From Amycolatopsis lexingtonensis (GTDB taxonomy: Bacteria > Actinomycetota > Actinomycetes > Mycobacteriales > Pseudonocardiaceae): a stretch of DNA of 64,000 nt. Shown in pieces: positions 26,674-36,838 of this stretch; the stretch's first letter is position 1; every line of letters begins with the position of its first letter. The stretch spans positions 8,778,501 to 8,842,500 of the forward strand of contig NZ_JADBEG010000001.1 in assembly GCF_014873755.1 (NCBI RefSeq). Direction: 5' to 3'. The notes under the pieces were generated by a model. The model searched no databases and was not told the origin of the DNA. It saw only the letters and a list, made by a program, of their open reading frames with translations. Made by a program: the position numbers and the translations under genes.

Positions 26674-26886
26674 ATGGCCGAGATCCGGGCGGAGATGGTC
26701 GGCACCGTGCTCGAGGTCGTCGCGGCGCCCGGCGCCGCGCTGAACGCCGGCGACACCGTGCTGATCCTGGAGTCGATGAAGATGGAGCTGCCCGCCGTGA
26801 GCGAAAAGGCAGGCACCCTGACCAGCCTCACCGTGGCGAAGGGCGACCGCGTCCAGCAGGGTGACGTGCTCGGGACGGTCGAGTAA
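26674..26886 (+). CDS. Biotin/lipoyl attachment domain protein (TB7.3-like)
   Basis: A 70-residue free-standing biotinyl domain, with the modified Lys in E-S-M-K-M-E. It corresponds to Rv3221c (TB7.3) in sequence and position. It probably serves as a biotin carrier for an acyl-CoA carboxylase encoded elsewhere. An AGGAGGGG ribosome site precedes the ATG, and pdtaS starts 2 bp after its stop, so the two form an operon. Confidence 0.9.
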   Translation: MAEIRAEMVGTVLEVVAAPGAALNAGDTVLILESMKMELPAVSEKAGTLTSLTVAKGDRVQQGDVLGTVE

Positions 26887-26888
26887 CC

Positions 26889-28409
26889 GTGTCGACGCTC
26901 GCCGAACTGCTCGCCGACAACACCGGCCTCCCCGGGGAGGCGGCGGACCACCTCCAGACCGTCGTCGCCGAGTGGCAGCTGCTGGCCGACCTGTCCTTCG
27001 CCGACTTCCTGCTCTGGGTCCCGGTGACCGAGGAGCTGCAGCCGGACGGCGGCGACTTCGTCTGCGTCGCGCACGCGCGGCCGACGACGGCGCCCACCGC
27101 GCACCCCGAGGACGTCGTCGGCACCCGGTTCACGGTGGAGGAGCACCCGCAGCTGGCGAAGGCCATGCGCGAGGTGCGGATCTGCCGCGAGGAAGACCCG
27201 CACTGGTACCGCGACCTGCCGATGCGGCGCGAGGCCATCCCGGTGCGCTTCCACGACGAGGTCATCGCCGTGATGAGCCGCGAGACCAACCTGGCCGCGC
27301 CGCGCGTGCCGTCGCCGCTGGAGATCGCCTACCTCGGCAGCGCCGGCGACCTGTGCCAGATGATCGTCGACGGCACGTTCCCGCCGAACGGCACCAACGC
27401 GACCGACACGCACACCTCGCCGCGGGTCGGGGACGGGCTGATCCGGCTCGATTCGAGCGGCACGGTCGTCTTCGCCAGCCCGAACGGCCTGTCCGCCTAC
27501 CACCGGATGGGGCACGAATCCGACCTGGTCGGCACCCGCCTGGCGCCGCTGACGCGCTCGCTGATCCGCGACCCGTTCGACGCGACCGAGGTGTCCCACC
27601 GGATCATCGAAGCGCTCGACGGGAAGCCGTCGAGCCGCACGGAAGCCGATTCGCGGCGCGGCGCCGTGGTGCTGTTCCGCGCGCTGCCGCTGCGGCCGGC
27701 CGGGCAGGCGGCGGGCGCGCTGGTCCTGGTCCGCGACGTCACCGAGGTGAAGCGGCGCGACCGCGCGCTGCTGTCGAAGGACGCGACGATCCGCGAGATC
27801 CACCACCGGGTGAAGAACAACCTGCAGACGGTGGCCGCGCTGCTGCGCCTGCAGTCCCGCCGGACGTCGTCGGAGGAGGCGCGGCTCGCGCTGGCCGAGT
27901 CGGTGCGCCGGGTGACGTCGATCGCGCTGGTGCACGAAGCGCTGTCGATCTCGGTGGACGAGCGCGTCGACCTCGACAAGCTGCTCGACAACGTGCTGCC
28001 GATGGTCGGCGAGGTCGCCACGGCGGAGTCGCAGGTCGGGCTGAAGCGCACGGGCTCGTTCGGCGTGGTCGTCGCGGAGATCGCGACGCCGCTGGTGATG
28101 GTGCTGGCCGAGCTGGTGCAGAACGCCATCGAGCACGCGTTCCCGGCGGGCCGCTCCGGCAAGGTCGAGCTGATCGTGGAGCGCTCGGCGCGCTGGCTGG
28201 ACGTCGTGATCCGCGACAACGGGCGCGGCCTGCCGGCGGGGTTCTCGCTGGAGCGGTCGGACGGCCTCGGCCTGCAGATCGTGCGGACGCTGGTGGAGTC
28301 CGAGCTGCGCGGCTCCCTTTCCCTGCGGAAGGTGCGCGCCGAGGCGTCGTCGACCCGGGTGACCGGAACCGAAGCGGCGCTGCGCATCCCGCTTTCGCGT
28401 CGGCTTTAG
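26889..28409 (+). CDS. pdtaS: Soluble sensor histidine kinase PdtaS
   Basis: Cytosolic histidine kinase of the PdtaS-PdtaR system, whose response regulator is an RNA-binding ANTAR antiterminator. The 506-residue protein has an N-terminal GAF-like domain, a PAS-like domain (about residues 175-290) and a HisKA_2 dimerisation box E-I-H-H-R-V-K-N-N-L-Q starting at His305. An ATPase domain follows (E-L-V-Q-N-A-I-E-H-A; D-G-L-G-L-Q-I-V). There are no membrane helices. pdtaR is not in this window, as is normal. Confidence 0.93.
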   Translation: MSTLAELLADNTGLPGEAADHLQTVVAEWQLLADLSFADFLLWVPVTEELQPDGGDFVCVAHARPTTAPTAHPEDVVGTRFTVEEHPQLAKAMREVRICREEDPHWYRDLPMRREAIPVRFHDEVIAVMSRETNLAAPRVPSPLEIAYLGSAGDLCQMIVDGTFPPNGTNATDTHTSPRVGDGLIRLDSSGTVVFASPNGLSAYHRMGHESDLVGTRLAPLTRSLIRDPFDATEVSHRIIEALDGKPSSRTEADSRRGAVVLFRALPLRPAGQAAGALVLVRDVTEVKRRDRALLSKDATIREIHHRVKNNLQTVAALLRLQSRRTSSEEARLALAESVRRVTSIALVHEALSISVDERVDLDKLLDNVLPMVGEVATAESQVGLKRTGSFGVVVAEIATPLVMVLAELVQNAIEHAFPAGRSGKVELIVERSARWLDVVIRDNGRGLPAGFSLERSDGLGLQIVRTLVESELRGSLSLRKVRAEASSTRVTGTEAALRIPLSRRL

Positions 28410-28711
28410 ACAGTCGCGTTTGGACTCGATCACCGCCGGGCATTCCCCGCTGCGGCGACGTGATCGGGTGCGGATCGCGGGAGGGAACACGCTGAAGGCC
28501 CGGCACCAGGTGCACAGGTGCCGGGCCGTTCAACGTTTTCGCGGGAGGTCTTGAAGTCCCGGTGAGGTTTCAGCGCACCCGTCTCCAGGTGGTTTCGCCT
28601 CGGTTGTTAAGCTTGAACTGGGTAGGTATCGCCCCAGACGGCGTGGGCACAAGAAATGCCCGCCGGGTGAAATTCCTACTCGGCTCGGGTGGATCCGTGG
28701 ATCTCGGTGAA
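28410..28711. other. Intergenic region between convergent pdtaS and whiB1
   Basis: It holds the pdtaS terminator (28497-28527) and, further right, a weak GGGCA/TGCCC hairpin near 28645-28665 that could end whiB1. No gene is supported. A TTGAAC-like stretch near 28612 is not convincing as a promoter. Confidence 0.4.
28497..28527 (+). terminator. pdtaS terminator hairpin
   Basis: Perfect 11-bp stem (arm GGCCCGGCACC) with a 9-nt loop, 87 bp after the pdtaS stop. Confidence 0.65.
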
Positions 28712-28966
28712 TCAGGCGTTGGTACGCGTGCCGATGTGCGTACGGCGGCGCTTGAGCGCGCGTCGCTCGTCCTCGCTCATGCCGCCCCACACGCCGGCGT
28801 CCTGGCCGCTGGCCAAAGCCCAGGCCAAGCAGTCGGAAGCGGAGGGGCAGCGGTGGCACACGGCCTTCGCCTGAGCTACCTGCGACAGAGCCGGACCGCT
28901 GGTTCCCACCGGGAAGAACAGCTCGGGGTCCTCGTCTCGGCAGGCCGCGTCGTGGCGCCAGTCCAT
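28712..28966 (-). CDS. whiB1: WhiB1-type iron-sulfur transcription factor
   Basis: NO-sensing 4Fe-4S protein that binds sigma-A region 4; WhiB1 is essential in mycobacteria. The 84-residue product begins M-D-W-R-H-D-A-A-C-R-D-E-D-P-E-L-F-F-P and has the cluster cysteines A-C-R, C-H-R-C (C-x2-C) and D-C-L-A-W. The G-V-W-G-G turn and a basic C-terminus (R-R-A-L-K-R-R-R) follow. An AAGGAG site fits ATG 28966; the upstream GTG at 28984 would bury that site. Two CRP-like sites lie upstream. Confidence 0.95.
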   Translation of the reverse strand: MDWRHDAACRDEDPELFFPVGTSGPALSQVAQAKAVCHRCPSASDCLAWALASGQDAGVWGGMSEDERRALKRRRTHIGTRTNA

Positions 28967-29039
28967 GTTCGTGAGCTCCTTCACATGGCGCGGGAGAGCC
29001 GCGCCACAGTCGTCAATGGCGGTCGTGTTCTTGGGTGCT

Positions 29040-29055
29040 TGTGAATGCTTTCACG
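29040..29055. promoter_or_regulatory. CRP-like site upstream of whiB1 (proximal)
   Basis: TGTGA-ATGCTT-TCACG differs from the CRP consensus TGTGA-N6-TCACA at one base. It is centred about 82 bp upstream of the whiB1 start. CRP/cAMP control of whiB1 is known in M. tuberculosis. Confidence 0.65.
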
Positions 29056-29089
29056 AAGCACCGCTTTCGACAAGGGTTTCCGGAAGATC

Positions 29090-29105
29090 GGTGAGTCAGC
29101 TCACC
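29090..29105. promoter_or_regulatory. CRP-like site upstream of whiB1 (distal)
   Basis: GGTGA-GTCAGC-TCACC keeps the GTGA-N6-TCAC core and is symmetric. It lies 50 bp (nearly five helical turns) from the proximal site. Confidence 0.5.
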
Positions 29106-29240
29106 CGGCCGAGCGACGCTTCTGACCTGCGGTTTCTCTCCGAAACAGCCCGCCCGGGGGAAGGCTGATGCGCTGAGTGGAGCTTCTGGGTCGACGAACG
29201 GCAGATTGCACTTTGCCGCAGGCGATCAGCGGGCCCGTCG

Positions 29241-30167
29241 TCACACGATTACGGTGAGTGCATCCGGGACGCTGAAAAACTCCACGTGTTTCCGCTGGCC
29301 GACGAGGTCGCCGTCCACCTGGAAGTTTACCGGTTCAGCTGCGTCGATGCGGATCATCGGCAGGTCATCGTGACGCACGAGACGCCGTCCTTTTTGGTTG
29401 CTCTTCGTAGCCAAAGCACGCCGTACATGCTTGAACACGGTCGGCAACCCCAGACCGCTCAGCGCGAACAAGCCCAATCCCGTCTCGAACGAGCAACCCG
29501 GGTTGAGGTGGATCGGCCGCTCGCCCAGGTAGCTCCACGGATCGGTGTTCGACACGAAAGCGGTCAGCGCTTCGGTGGGTTCGTGACCGGGGACGCGGAT
29601 CGTGAGCGCCGGCCGGCCCAGCGGCGGCCGGAAGTAGGAGCGGACGGCGGCCCTCAGGTAGAGCGCGGCCGTCGTCTGCTTGCCGCGGCGCTTCGCCACG
29701 CGGCCGACGACGTCGGCGTCCCAGCCGAGGCCGGCGTTGAAGGTGAACCAGTGCCGGTCGGCCAGGCCGAGGCCGACCCGGCGCGAGCGGTCGTGTTCCA
29801 GCGCGTACAGCAGCTGGTGGGTGGCTTCGACCGGGTCCGAGGAGATGCCGAGGGCGCGCGCGAACACGTTGGCCGAGCCGCCGGGCACGACGCCCAGGGC
29901 GGGCACCCGCCCGATCTGCGTGGGGTCGCCGTCCGCGTCGGCCAGCAGGCCGTTGACGACCTCGTTGACCGTGCCGTCCCCGCCGTGCGCCACGACCAGG
30001 TCGATCCCGTCCCGCGCGGCCGAGCGCGCGACGGCCATCGCGTGGCCGCGGTAGTCCGTCTCGACCACGTCGAGCTTGACCTGGCTGGCGAGCGCGTGCG
30101 CCAGCACGTCCCGGCCACCGGCGGTGGTCGAGGTGGCCTGGGGGTTCACGACGAGGATTGCGCGCAC
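29241..30167 (-). CDS. Diacylglycerol kinase/lipid kinase family protein
   Basis: DAGK-catalytic-domain protein of 308 residues that probably phosphorylates a lipid (YegS/DgkB-like). Motifs: V-V-N-P-Q-A-T near the N-terminus, the nucleotide loop H-G-G-D-G-T-V-N-E-V-V-N-G, and G-V-V-P-G-G-S-A-N-V-F-A-R-A-L. The GTG at 30167 matches the family start V-R-A-I-L-V-V-N-P. A TACCCT element about 10 bp upstream suggests a leaderless transcript. It occupies the Rv3218 position next to whiB1. Confidence 0.87.
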   Translation of the reverse strand: MRAILVVNPQATSTTAGGRDVLAHALASQVKLDVVETDYRGHAMAVARSAARDGIDLVVAHGGDGTVNEVVNGLLADADGDPTQIGRVPALGVVPGGSANVFARALGISSDPVEATHQLLYALEHDRSRRVGLGLADRHWFTFNAGLGWDADVVGRVAKRRGKQTTAALYLRAAVRSYFRPPLGRPALTIRVPGHEPTEALTAFVSNTDPWSYLGERPIHLNPGCSFETGLGLFALSGLGLPTVFKHVRRALATKSNQKGRRLVRHDDLPMIRIDAAEPVNFQVDGDLVGQRKHVEFFSVPDALTVIV

Positions 30168-30478
30168 TACCGCAGGGTAGGTGACTTCCGGCGGCCCGAG
30201 AACCTTCCGGACCCGCATGGTGACCGGCGCAACCCCGGCGAACAGCACCTTCGCGTCCCTGTGGCGGGCGGCCCTCCTTCACGTGCGGCGTCCGCTCGTC
30301 GTGACAAGTGCACCCGGGCCGACCGCCCGCTCATCGACGACTCTTGAATTCTCAGCGCCCGGGCGGTCCCGGGAAAACGGCCGACCGGGTGGCATACGAT
30401 CGAATCAGCTCACGCACGGTGACCCGCCCTGGTCGAGTCCACTGTGCTCCCGCGAAAAGATCTTCCGGAAGGCCCCCT
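30168..30478. other. Divergent promoter region
   Basis: No gene is supported. TACCCT at the left edge fits a -10 for the leaderless lipid kinase gene. TACGAT (30395-30400) is a candidate -10 for the membrane-protein gene at 30479. No clear -35 for either was found. Confidence 0.35.
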
Positions 30479-30949
30479 GTGAAGCTCTCGCCCGCTCCCC
30501 GCGAGGTCCGGCTGGCCGGCGCGGTCACCGCGGTGCCGTCGCTCGCCCTACTGGTGTTCGGGGTGGTCGTGCTGGTGAACGGCCTGGGGTCGCCGACCCG
30601 GCCGGGGAACAACGTCTTCGTCGAGTCGGGCACGTTCATCGTGGTGGCGCTGGCGTTCCTGGCCGCGTCGGCCGGGCTGGTCCTCGGCCAGACGTGGGCC
30701 CGCTCGCCCGGCGTGGTGATCGCGCTGATCGTGATCGGGCTCGGCTGGTACCTGCTCGGCCCGTCCGGCGAGCCGGCGTGGGGCGTGCCGGTCGCGCTGT
30801 TCGGCATCGCCGCGCTGGCGCTGCTGTTCCGCCGCCCGGCCCGCGAGTGGGCGCTGGGGCTGCGCGAGGGCGAGACCGAAACGGAAGCCGCCGAGCGCGG
30901 CGGGCTGGCCGGGCGGCGTGCCGAGCGCGAAGGCCGCGAAGAGGACTAA
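30479..30949 (+). CDS. Four-helix integral membrane protein (Rv3217c-like)
   Basis: A 156-residue protein with four hydrophobic segments (starting near A-V-P-S-L-A-L-L-V-F, F-I-V-V-A-L-A-F-L-A, V-V-I-A-L-I-V-I-G-L and V-P-V-A-L-F-G-I-A-A). It has a charged cytoplasmic C-terminal tail rich in Glu and Arg. No family motif is recognised; position matches Rv3217c. GTG 30479 has a GGAAGG site. It overlaps the convergent GNAT gene by 4 bp. Confidence 0.75.
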   Translation: MKLSPAPREVRLAGAVTAVPSLALLVFGVVVLVNGLGSPTRPGNNVFVESGTFIVVALAFLAASAGLVLGQTWARSPGVVIALIVIGLGWYLLGPSGEPAWGVPVALFGIAALALLFRRPAREWALGLREGETETEAAERGGLAGRRAEREGREED

Positions 30950-31428
30950 GCCTGCGCCGCGAGGGCCCGCAGGGGTTCGTCGGTGAGGCGGTTGACGGTC
31001 CACTCGTCCATCGGGACCGCGCCGAGCGCCTTGTAGAACTCCGTGGCCGGGTTCCAGTCCAGGACCGACCACTCGAGCCGCGCGTAGCCGTTCGCGACGC
31101 ACTCGGCCGCCAGCGCCGCCAGCAGGGCCTTGCCCAGGCCGGAGCCGCGGTGCGCGGGCAGGACGAACAGATCCTCCAGGTAGATGCCGTGCACCCCGCG
31201 CCAGGTGGAGAAGTTGAGGAACCACACCGTGAAGCCGACGATCTCGCCGTCCACTTCGGCCACGTGCCCGAACAGCTTCGGCGCTTCACCGAACAACGCG
31301 GAATGCAGCTGCGAAGCCGTCAGGTGGCACTCGTCGGGCGCGCGCTCGTAGTCCGCCAGCGCGTACGCGAGGGCGACGGCGGCCTCGACGTCGTCGGGTC
31401 TGATCCGGCGGATGCGGTCGTCGGGCAC
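30946..31428 (-). CDS. GNAT family N-acetyltransferase (diamine acetyltransferase-like)
   Basis: A 160-residue acetyltransferase. The acetyl-CoA motif A reads L-E-D-L-F-V-L-P-A-H-R-G-S-G-L-G-K-A-L-L. It is followed by N-P-A-T-E-F-Y-K-A-L-G-A. The region around W-R-G-V-H-G-I-Y-L-E-D resembles spermidine/diamine acetyltransferases, so a polyamine-like substrate is possible but unproven. It starts 1 bp after the stop of the phosphatase gene, so the two are co-transcribed. Confidence 0.82.
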   Translation of the reverse strand: MPDDRIRRIRPDDVEAAVALAYALADYERAPDECHLTASQLHSALFGEAPKLFGHVAEVDGEIVGFTVWFLNFSTWRGVHGIYLEDLFVLPAHRGSGLGKALLAALAAECVANGYARLEWSVLDWNPATEFYKALGAVPMDEWTVNRLTDEPLRALAAQA

Positions 31429-31429
31429 G

Positions 31430-32032
31430 TCAGTCCTCCAGGGCGGGCAGCAGGTTGAGGTGTTCGATCTGCGGCTCGCCGCGCTCGTCGCCGAGCACCG
31501 CGATGCCGGCCGCGTCGAGTCCGAAGTGGACGCCCGCGGTGGCGGGGAGTGCGACCCAGCGGGCCACCAGCACGCGGCTGAAGTGGCCGTGCCCGACCAG
31601 GATCACGTCGCCGGTTTCGCTGTCGCGGCGGGCGCGCGCGAGGACGCGGTCCGCGCGTGCGGAGACTTCTTCGGCGCTTTCGCCGCCGGGGATCGGGTGG
31701 GTCCACACCGTCCAGCCCGGCACTGTCTCGCGGATCTCCGGTGTGGTGATGCCCTCGTAGTCGCCGTAGTCCCACTCGGCCAGGTCTTCGGTGACTTCGT
31801 CGACGCGCAGCCCGGCCAGCGCGGCCGTCCGCAGCGCGCGGGCGCGGGGGCTCGACAGCACCAGCGACGGGCCGCCCACCAGGCTCCGGAGCGTGCCGCC
31901 CGCGGCGAGCGCCTGGCCTTCTCCGGCCGGGGTCAGCGGGATGTCGGTGCGGCCGGTGTGCCGTCCGTTCACCGACCATTCGGTCTGGCCGTGCCGGAGG
32001 AGGAAGAGACGGTTCGCCACGCGGCCGAACAT
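31430..32032 (-). CDS. Histidine phosphatase (Rv3214/Gpm2-like acid phosphatase)
   Basis: Phosphoglycerate-mutase-fold phosphatase of about 200 residues. The catalytic motif is L-L-R-H-G-Q-T-E-W-S-V. Other family sites are S-P-R-A-R-A-L-R-T-A and V-G-H-G-H-F-S-R. Sequence resembles Rv3214, shown to be a phosphatase rather than a mutase. Start is ATG 32032, with GTG 32020 as alternative. Co-transcribed with the GNAT gene. Confidence 0.88.
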   Translation of the reverse strand: MFGRVANRLFLLRHGQTEWSVNGRHTGRTDIPLTPAGEGQALAAGGTLRSLVGGPSLVLSSPRARALRTAALAGLRVDEVTEDLAEWDYGDYEGITTPEIRETVPGWTVWTHPIPGGESAEEVSARADRVLARARRDSETGDVILVGHGHFSRVLVARWVALPATAGVHFGLDAAGIAVLGDERGEPQIEHLNLLPALED

Positions 32033-32068
32033 ACCCGGCCGTTTGCGCGCCAGCAGGTCGTCTGCTTT

Positions 32069-32084
32069 GCTACTGAGCAGTAGC
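32069..32084. promoter_or_regulatory. Palindrome upstream of the DUF4442 gene
   Basis: GCTACTG-AG-CAGTAGC, a perfect 7-bp repeat with a 2-nt spacer, lies 18 bp upstream of ATG 32103 in a 70-bp divergent gap. It looks like a TetR/MarR-type operator; no cognate regulator is adjacent. Confidence 0.5.
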
Positions 32085-32102
32085 TTAGTGCGAGGAGACC
32101 CC

Positions 32103-32576
32103 ATGTCCGAGACGCCGACGTTCGCGCTGTGGCACAAGCTGGCCGCGAAGCCGGGCGGGAAACAGCTGTTCAGCGCCGCGATGTGCGTGCGCGTCCCGTA
32201 CTTCCGCACGGTGCTGCCCTCGGTGCGCGAGCTGCGGCCCGGCCACTGCGAGGTGACCGCGCCGAAGTGGTGGGGTGTTTACAACCACATCCGCACGTTC
32301 CACGCGATCGCCGCCTGCAATCTCGCCGAGATCGCGATGGGCATGCTCGCCGAGGCGACCGTCCCGCCGACGCACCGCTGGCTGCCGAAGGGCATGAACG
32401 TCCAGTACGTCGCCAAGGCCGAGACGGGCCTGCGCGCGGTGGCGTCACTGCCCGAGCTGCCGGACTTCGGGGACGAGGGCTTCGAGCTGCCCGTCCCGGT
32501 GACCATTTCGGACACGAACGGCAAGGCCGTGGTCACCGGGACGATCACCATCTGGGTGACGCCGAAGAAGCGTTAG
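32103..32576 (+). CDS. DUF4442 hotdog-fold protein
   Basis: A 157-residue hotdog-fold, thioesterase-like protein. The hotdog helix region reads Y-N-H-I-R-T-F-H-A-I-A-A-C-N-L-A-E-I-A-M-G. The end strands are P-V-T-I-S-D and G-T-I-T-I-W-V. DUF4442 proteins are related to acyl-CoA thioesterases; the substrate is unknown. A GAGGAGA ribosome site precedes the ATG. It overlaps the convergent secreted-protein gene by 4 bp. Confidence 0.8.
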   Translation: MSETPTFALWHKLAAKPGGKQLFSAAMCVRVPYFRTVLPSVRELRPGHCEVTAPKWWGVYNHIRTFHAIAACNLAEIAMGMLAEATVPPTHRWLPKGMNVQYVAKAETGLRAVASLPELPDFGDEGFELPVPVTISDTNGKAVVTGTITIWVTPKKR

Positions 32577-33229
32577 AGTTGCTTGTACTGCACGTACGTC
32601 GTCTGGTGGAACGTGTTCTCGCCCGACGGCGAGGGCAGGCCGAGCCGCCGGTCGACGAGCTTGCCCAGCGGTCCGCAGCCGGTGGTCGCGGGCACGGCGA
32701 GATTCGGGTCCACGACGCCGAAGTGCATGGTCGGCGGGGTTTTCGAGATCACTGTCGGCGGCACGGCCGGGTCGTCGTGGACGACGGTGTGCATGACGCC
32801 GATCCGGCAGTCCTCGCGCAGCAACGGGTGCCGCAGCACGGCGTAGACGTCCAGTTCGCCGCGCCGCTCGTCGTTGCCCTGGAAGTCCGAATAGCCGCCG
32901 TAGCGCAGCTGGAGCGTCGTGCCGGCGAGGCCGGGAACGCGTACCGGCTCGTGCCGCAGCGCGCCGAACGCCTGCGCGTACTCGCCGTTCACGCGGCCTT
33001 CGCTGAACGTCAGGCGCATTTCCCCGAGCGGGATCTCCTGGCCGTCGATGGTCAGTTTTCCTTGCGAGACAAAGGCTTCGCAGCGCCACGTGCCCGGGTC
33101 GGCGTTCGCGGGCGGCGCCGGGCAGTCCGAGAAGTCGAACGTCGGCAGTGCGTCCGCGGACGCCGTCCCGGGCGCGACCCCCAGTGCGGCGACGGCGGCC
33201 GCGGCCGCCCCCAGTGCGAGAAGTTTCAT
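32573..33229 (-). CDS. Secreted protein of unknown function
   Basis: I do not recognise a family. The 218-residue product begins with a Sec signal peptide (M-K-L-L-A-L-G-A-A-A-A-A-V, cleavage near T-A-S-A). The mature part has four cysteines, which could form two disulfides. A longer start at 33265 would add a basic leader of 12 residues. The nearest upstream neighbour is the divergent cholesterol oxidase gene; any shared role is speculation. Confidence 0.65.
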   Translation of the reverse strand: MKLLALGAAAAAVAALGVAPGTASADALPTFDFSDCPAPPANADPGTWRCEAFVSQGKLTIDGQEIPLGEMRLTFSEGRVNGEYAQAFGALRHEPVRVPGLAGTTLQLRYGGYSDFQGNDERRGELDVYAVLRHPLLREDCRIGVMHTVVHDDPAVPPTVISKTPPTMHFGVVDPNLAVPATTGCGPLGKLVDRRLGLPSPSGENTFHQTTYVQYKQL

Positions 33230-33309
33230 GCCGGTGAGCTTGCTCGCCCCGCGCGGCCGCGACATCCGGGATCGCCCCCAGGGGAGACCCGAGGATTCCC
33301 TCGACTGGG

Positions 33310-33323
33310 TGAAACGTGTTTCA
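33310..33323. promoter_or_regulatory. Palindromic operator upstream of the cholesterol oxidase gene
   Basis: TGAAAC-GT-GTTTCA is a perfect 6-2-6 palindrome 31 bp upstream of ATG 33354. Spacing and form suit a TetR-type repressor. It is not the KstR consensus (TAGAACACGTTCTA). Confidence 0.5.
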
Positions 33324-33332
33324 AATAGTTAA

Positions 33333-35396
<2,064 letters not shown>

Positions 35397-35400
<4 letters not shown>

Positions 35401-35810
35401 ACCCGCGAGGATGCCTCAGCCAGGCGCGCAAGCGCTTGCATCGCGTCTGGAGTGTCTTCGGTGACCTGGGGACCGAAGCCTTCGGGACCGTCGATGGTGA
35501 CGCGGTAGGTGATCTTCGTGCCGCCGTCGACGTCGGTCAGGACGTGCTCGAACCGCAGGAACGCGTCGGGCAGCCGGGTCTCGTCGGTGAAGCTGCGGCC
35601 CTCGGTGACCTCGGTCAGCGTGAAGGGGATCGGCGGCATCCCGTCCATGGTCATGGTGCCGTCGGTGCCCACGGCGAAGGGGCCGTCGAGCACCACCGAC
35701 CGGACGCCGGCGTCCCACTCCGGCCAGCGCGCGGTGTCGGCCCAGAGCGGCCAGATCGCGGCGGCGGGTGCGGTGGACGTCTCGCTGTGTTCGTACTCGT
35801 AAAGTGCCAT
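35397..35810 (-). CDS. SRPBCC family protein
   Basis: A 137-residue START/Bet v1-like hydrophobic-ligand domain. Evidence is the [19 protein letters not shown] opening, W-P-E-W-D-A-G-V, F-T-L-T-E-V and F-E-H-V-L-T-D-V-D-G-G-T strands, and a C-terminal helix. It is the first gene of a two-gene unit with the MarR regulator. It probably binds or converts a small hydrophobic compound; nothing specific can be said. Confidence 0.82.
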
Positions 35811-35875
35811 GCGGGCAGACTATATGCGCGCTTACTAACTTGGCAAGCGGCTTCTCGGTCGAGCCGGGGGACGGC

Positions 35876-36481
35876 TCAGTTCATCGAGCGCAGCTTGTCG
35901 TAGTAGGCGACGCAGTCCTCGTACACCGGGAGCAGGCCGCTCTCGCGGGCTTCGGCCAGCGTCGGCGCGGCGAGGTCCTTGGGGGAGAGGACGGGCTCGA
36001 GCTCCGCCGGCCAGGGCAGGTTCAGCGCCGGGTCGAGCGGGCTGATCCCGTGCTCGCCCGTCGGCGTGTACGGCTCGGAGCAGAGGTAGGCCATCACCGT
36101 GTCGTCTTCGAGCGCGATGAAGCCGTGGCCGAGGCCCTCGGCGACGTAGACGGCGCGGTACTCGCTCGAGTCGAGCCGGACCGAGTCCCACTCGCCGAAG
36201 GTCGGCGAGCCGACGCGGAGGTCGACGACGACGTCGAGCAGCGACCCGCGCGGGCAGTAGATGTACTTGCCCTGGCCGGGTGGCGTGTCGGCGAAGTGGA
36301 TCCCGCGGATGGTGCCGCGCCGGGACACGCTGTGGTTGGACTGGCCGAGGCGCAGCGGGTGGCCGACGGCGGCGCGGAAGGTCTCCTCCTGGAACGGGGC
36401 CACGAACAGGCCCCGATCGTCGGGGAACGCCCGGGGGAAGAACTCGAAGGCGTCCGGGACGCTCAGCCGGCGGAATTGCAT
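35876..36481 (-). CDS. dTDP-4-dehydrorhamnose 3,5-epimerase family protein
   Basis: RmlC-type cupin epimerase of dTDP-sugar biosynthesis, 201 residues. The catalytic His lies in T-I-R-G-I-H-F, with a substrate-binding region K-Y-I-Y-C-P-R-G-S-L-L-D-V-V-V-D-L-R. The catalytic Tyr region is Y-L-C-S-E-P-Y-T-P. Other rml genes are not nearby, so it may serve rhamnose synthesis from a distance or a deoxysugar pathway. Its exact stereospecificity (3,5- or 3- or 5-epimerase) cannot be told. Confidence 0.88.
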   Translation of the reverse strand: MQFRRLSVPDAFEFFPRAFPDDRGLFVAPFQEETFRAAVGHPLRLGQSNHSVSRRGTIRGIHFADTPPGQGKYIYCPRGSLLDVVVDLRVGSPTFGEWDSVRLDSSEYRAVYVAEGLGHGFIALEDDTVMAYLCSEPYTPTGEHGISPLDPALNLPWPAELEPVLSPKDLAAPTLAEARESGLLPVYEDCVAYYDKLRSMN

Positions 36482-36545
36482 GGCTTCATCATATCGGGTG
36501 CCAAGAAAACCGGACAGACGTCTTGGGAATTGCCGGAATTGGCCT

Positions 36546-36560
36546 TTGATGTGACATCAA
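36546..36560. promoter_or_regulatory. 15-bp palindrome TTGATGT-G-ACATCAA
   Basis: Perfect 7-1-7 inverted repeat, AT-rich in a GC-rich background, 65 bp upstream of the rmlC-type start. It resembles a GntR-type operator; the binding protein is unknown. Confidence 0.5.
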
Positions 36561-36789
36561 CCGCACCGAGGGGTCCACCGCGCGACCGGACCTGTCACAA
36601 TGGCCGGACCGCCGCGTCCGCGGCCATCGCCAGACCCACGGCACCGATGGCCGACGTGACGCCTCGCCGACAGGCCGGCGCTACCGCGCTGGGCTGCCGT
36701 GCCGGGAATCACCACGGTGTCCCCTGCAGCCGTGGTCCCCCGCTCGCAGGCCCAGGAGAAATTCCAGTGACACACGTTCGATCCGCGAG

Positions 36790-36820
36790 TTCCGTCATTC
36801 CCACTGGACGAATGACGGAA
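36790..36820 (+). promoter_or_regulatory. Leader hairpin before the malic enzyme gene
   Basis: TTCCGTCATTC pairs perfectly with GAATGACGGAA across a 9-nt loop, ending 18 bp before ATG 36839. An alternative in-frame ATG (36812) lies in the right arm. It could be an operator or an RNA structure limiting translation. Confidence 0.5.
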
Positions 36821-36838
36821 ACGACGACAGGAAACCCC

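Larger units (their letters stand above)
36482..36838. other. Divergent region rmlC/malic enzyme
   Basis: No gene is supported. The region contains a 15-bp palindrome (36546-36560) near the rmlC side and a perfect 11-bp hairpin (36790-36820) just before the malic enzyme gene. Long leader length on the malic enzyme side suggests post-initiation control. Confidence 0.45.
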
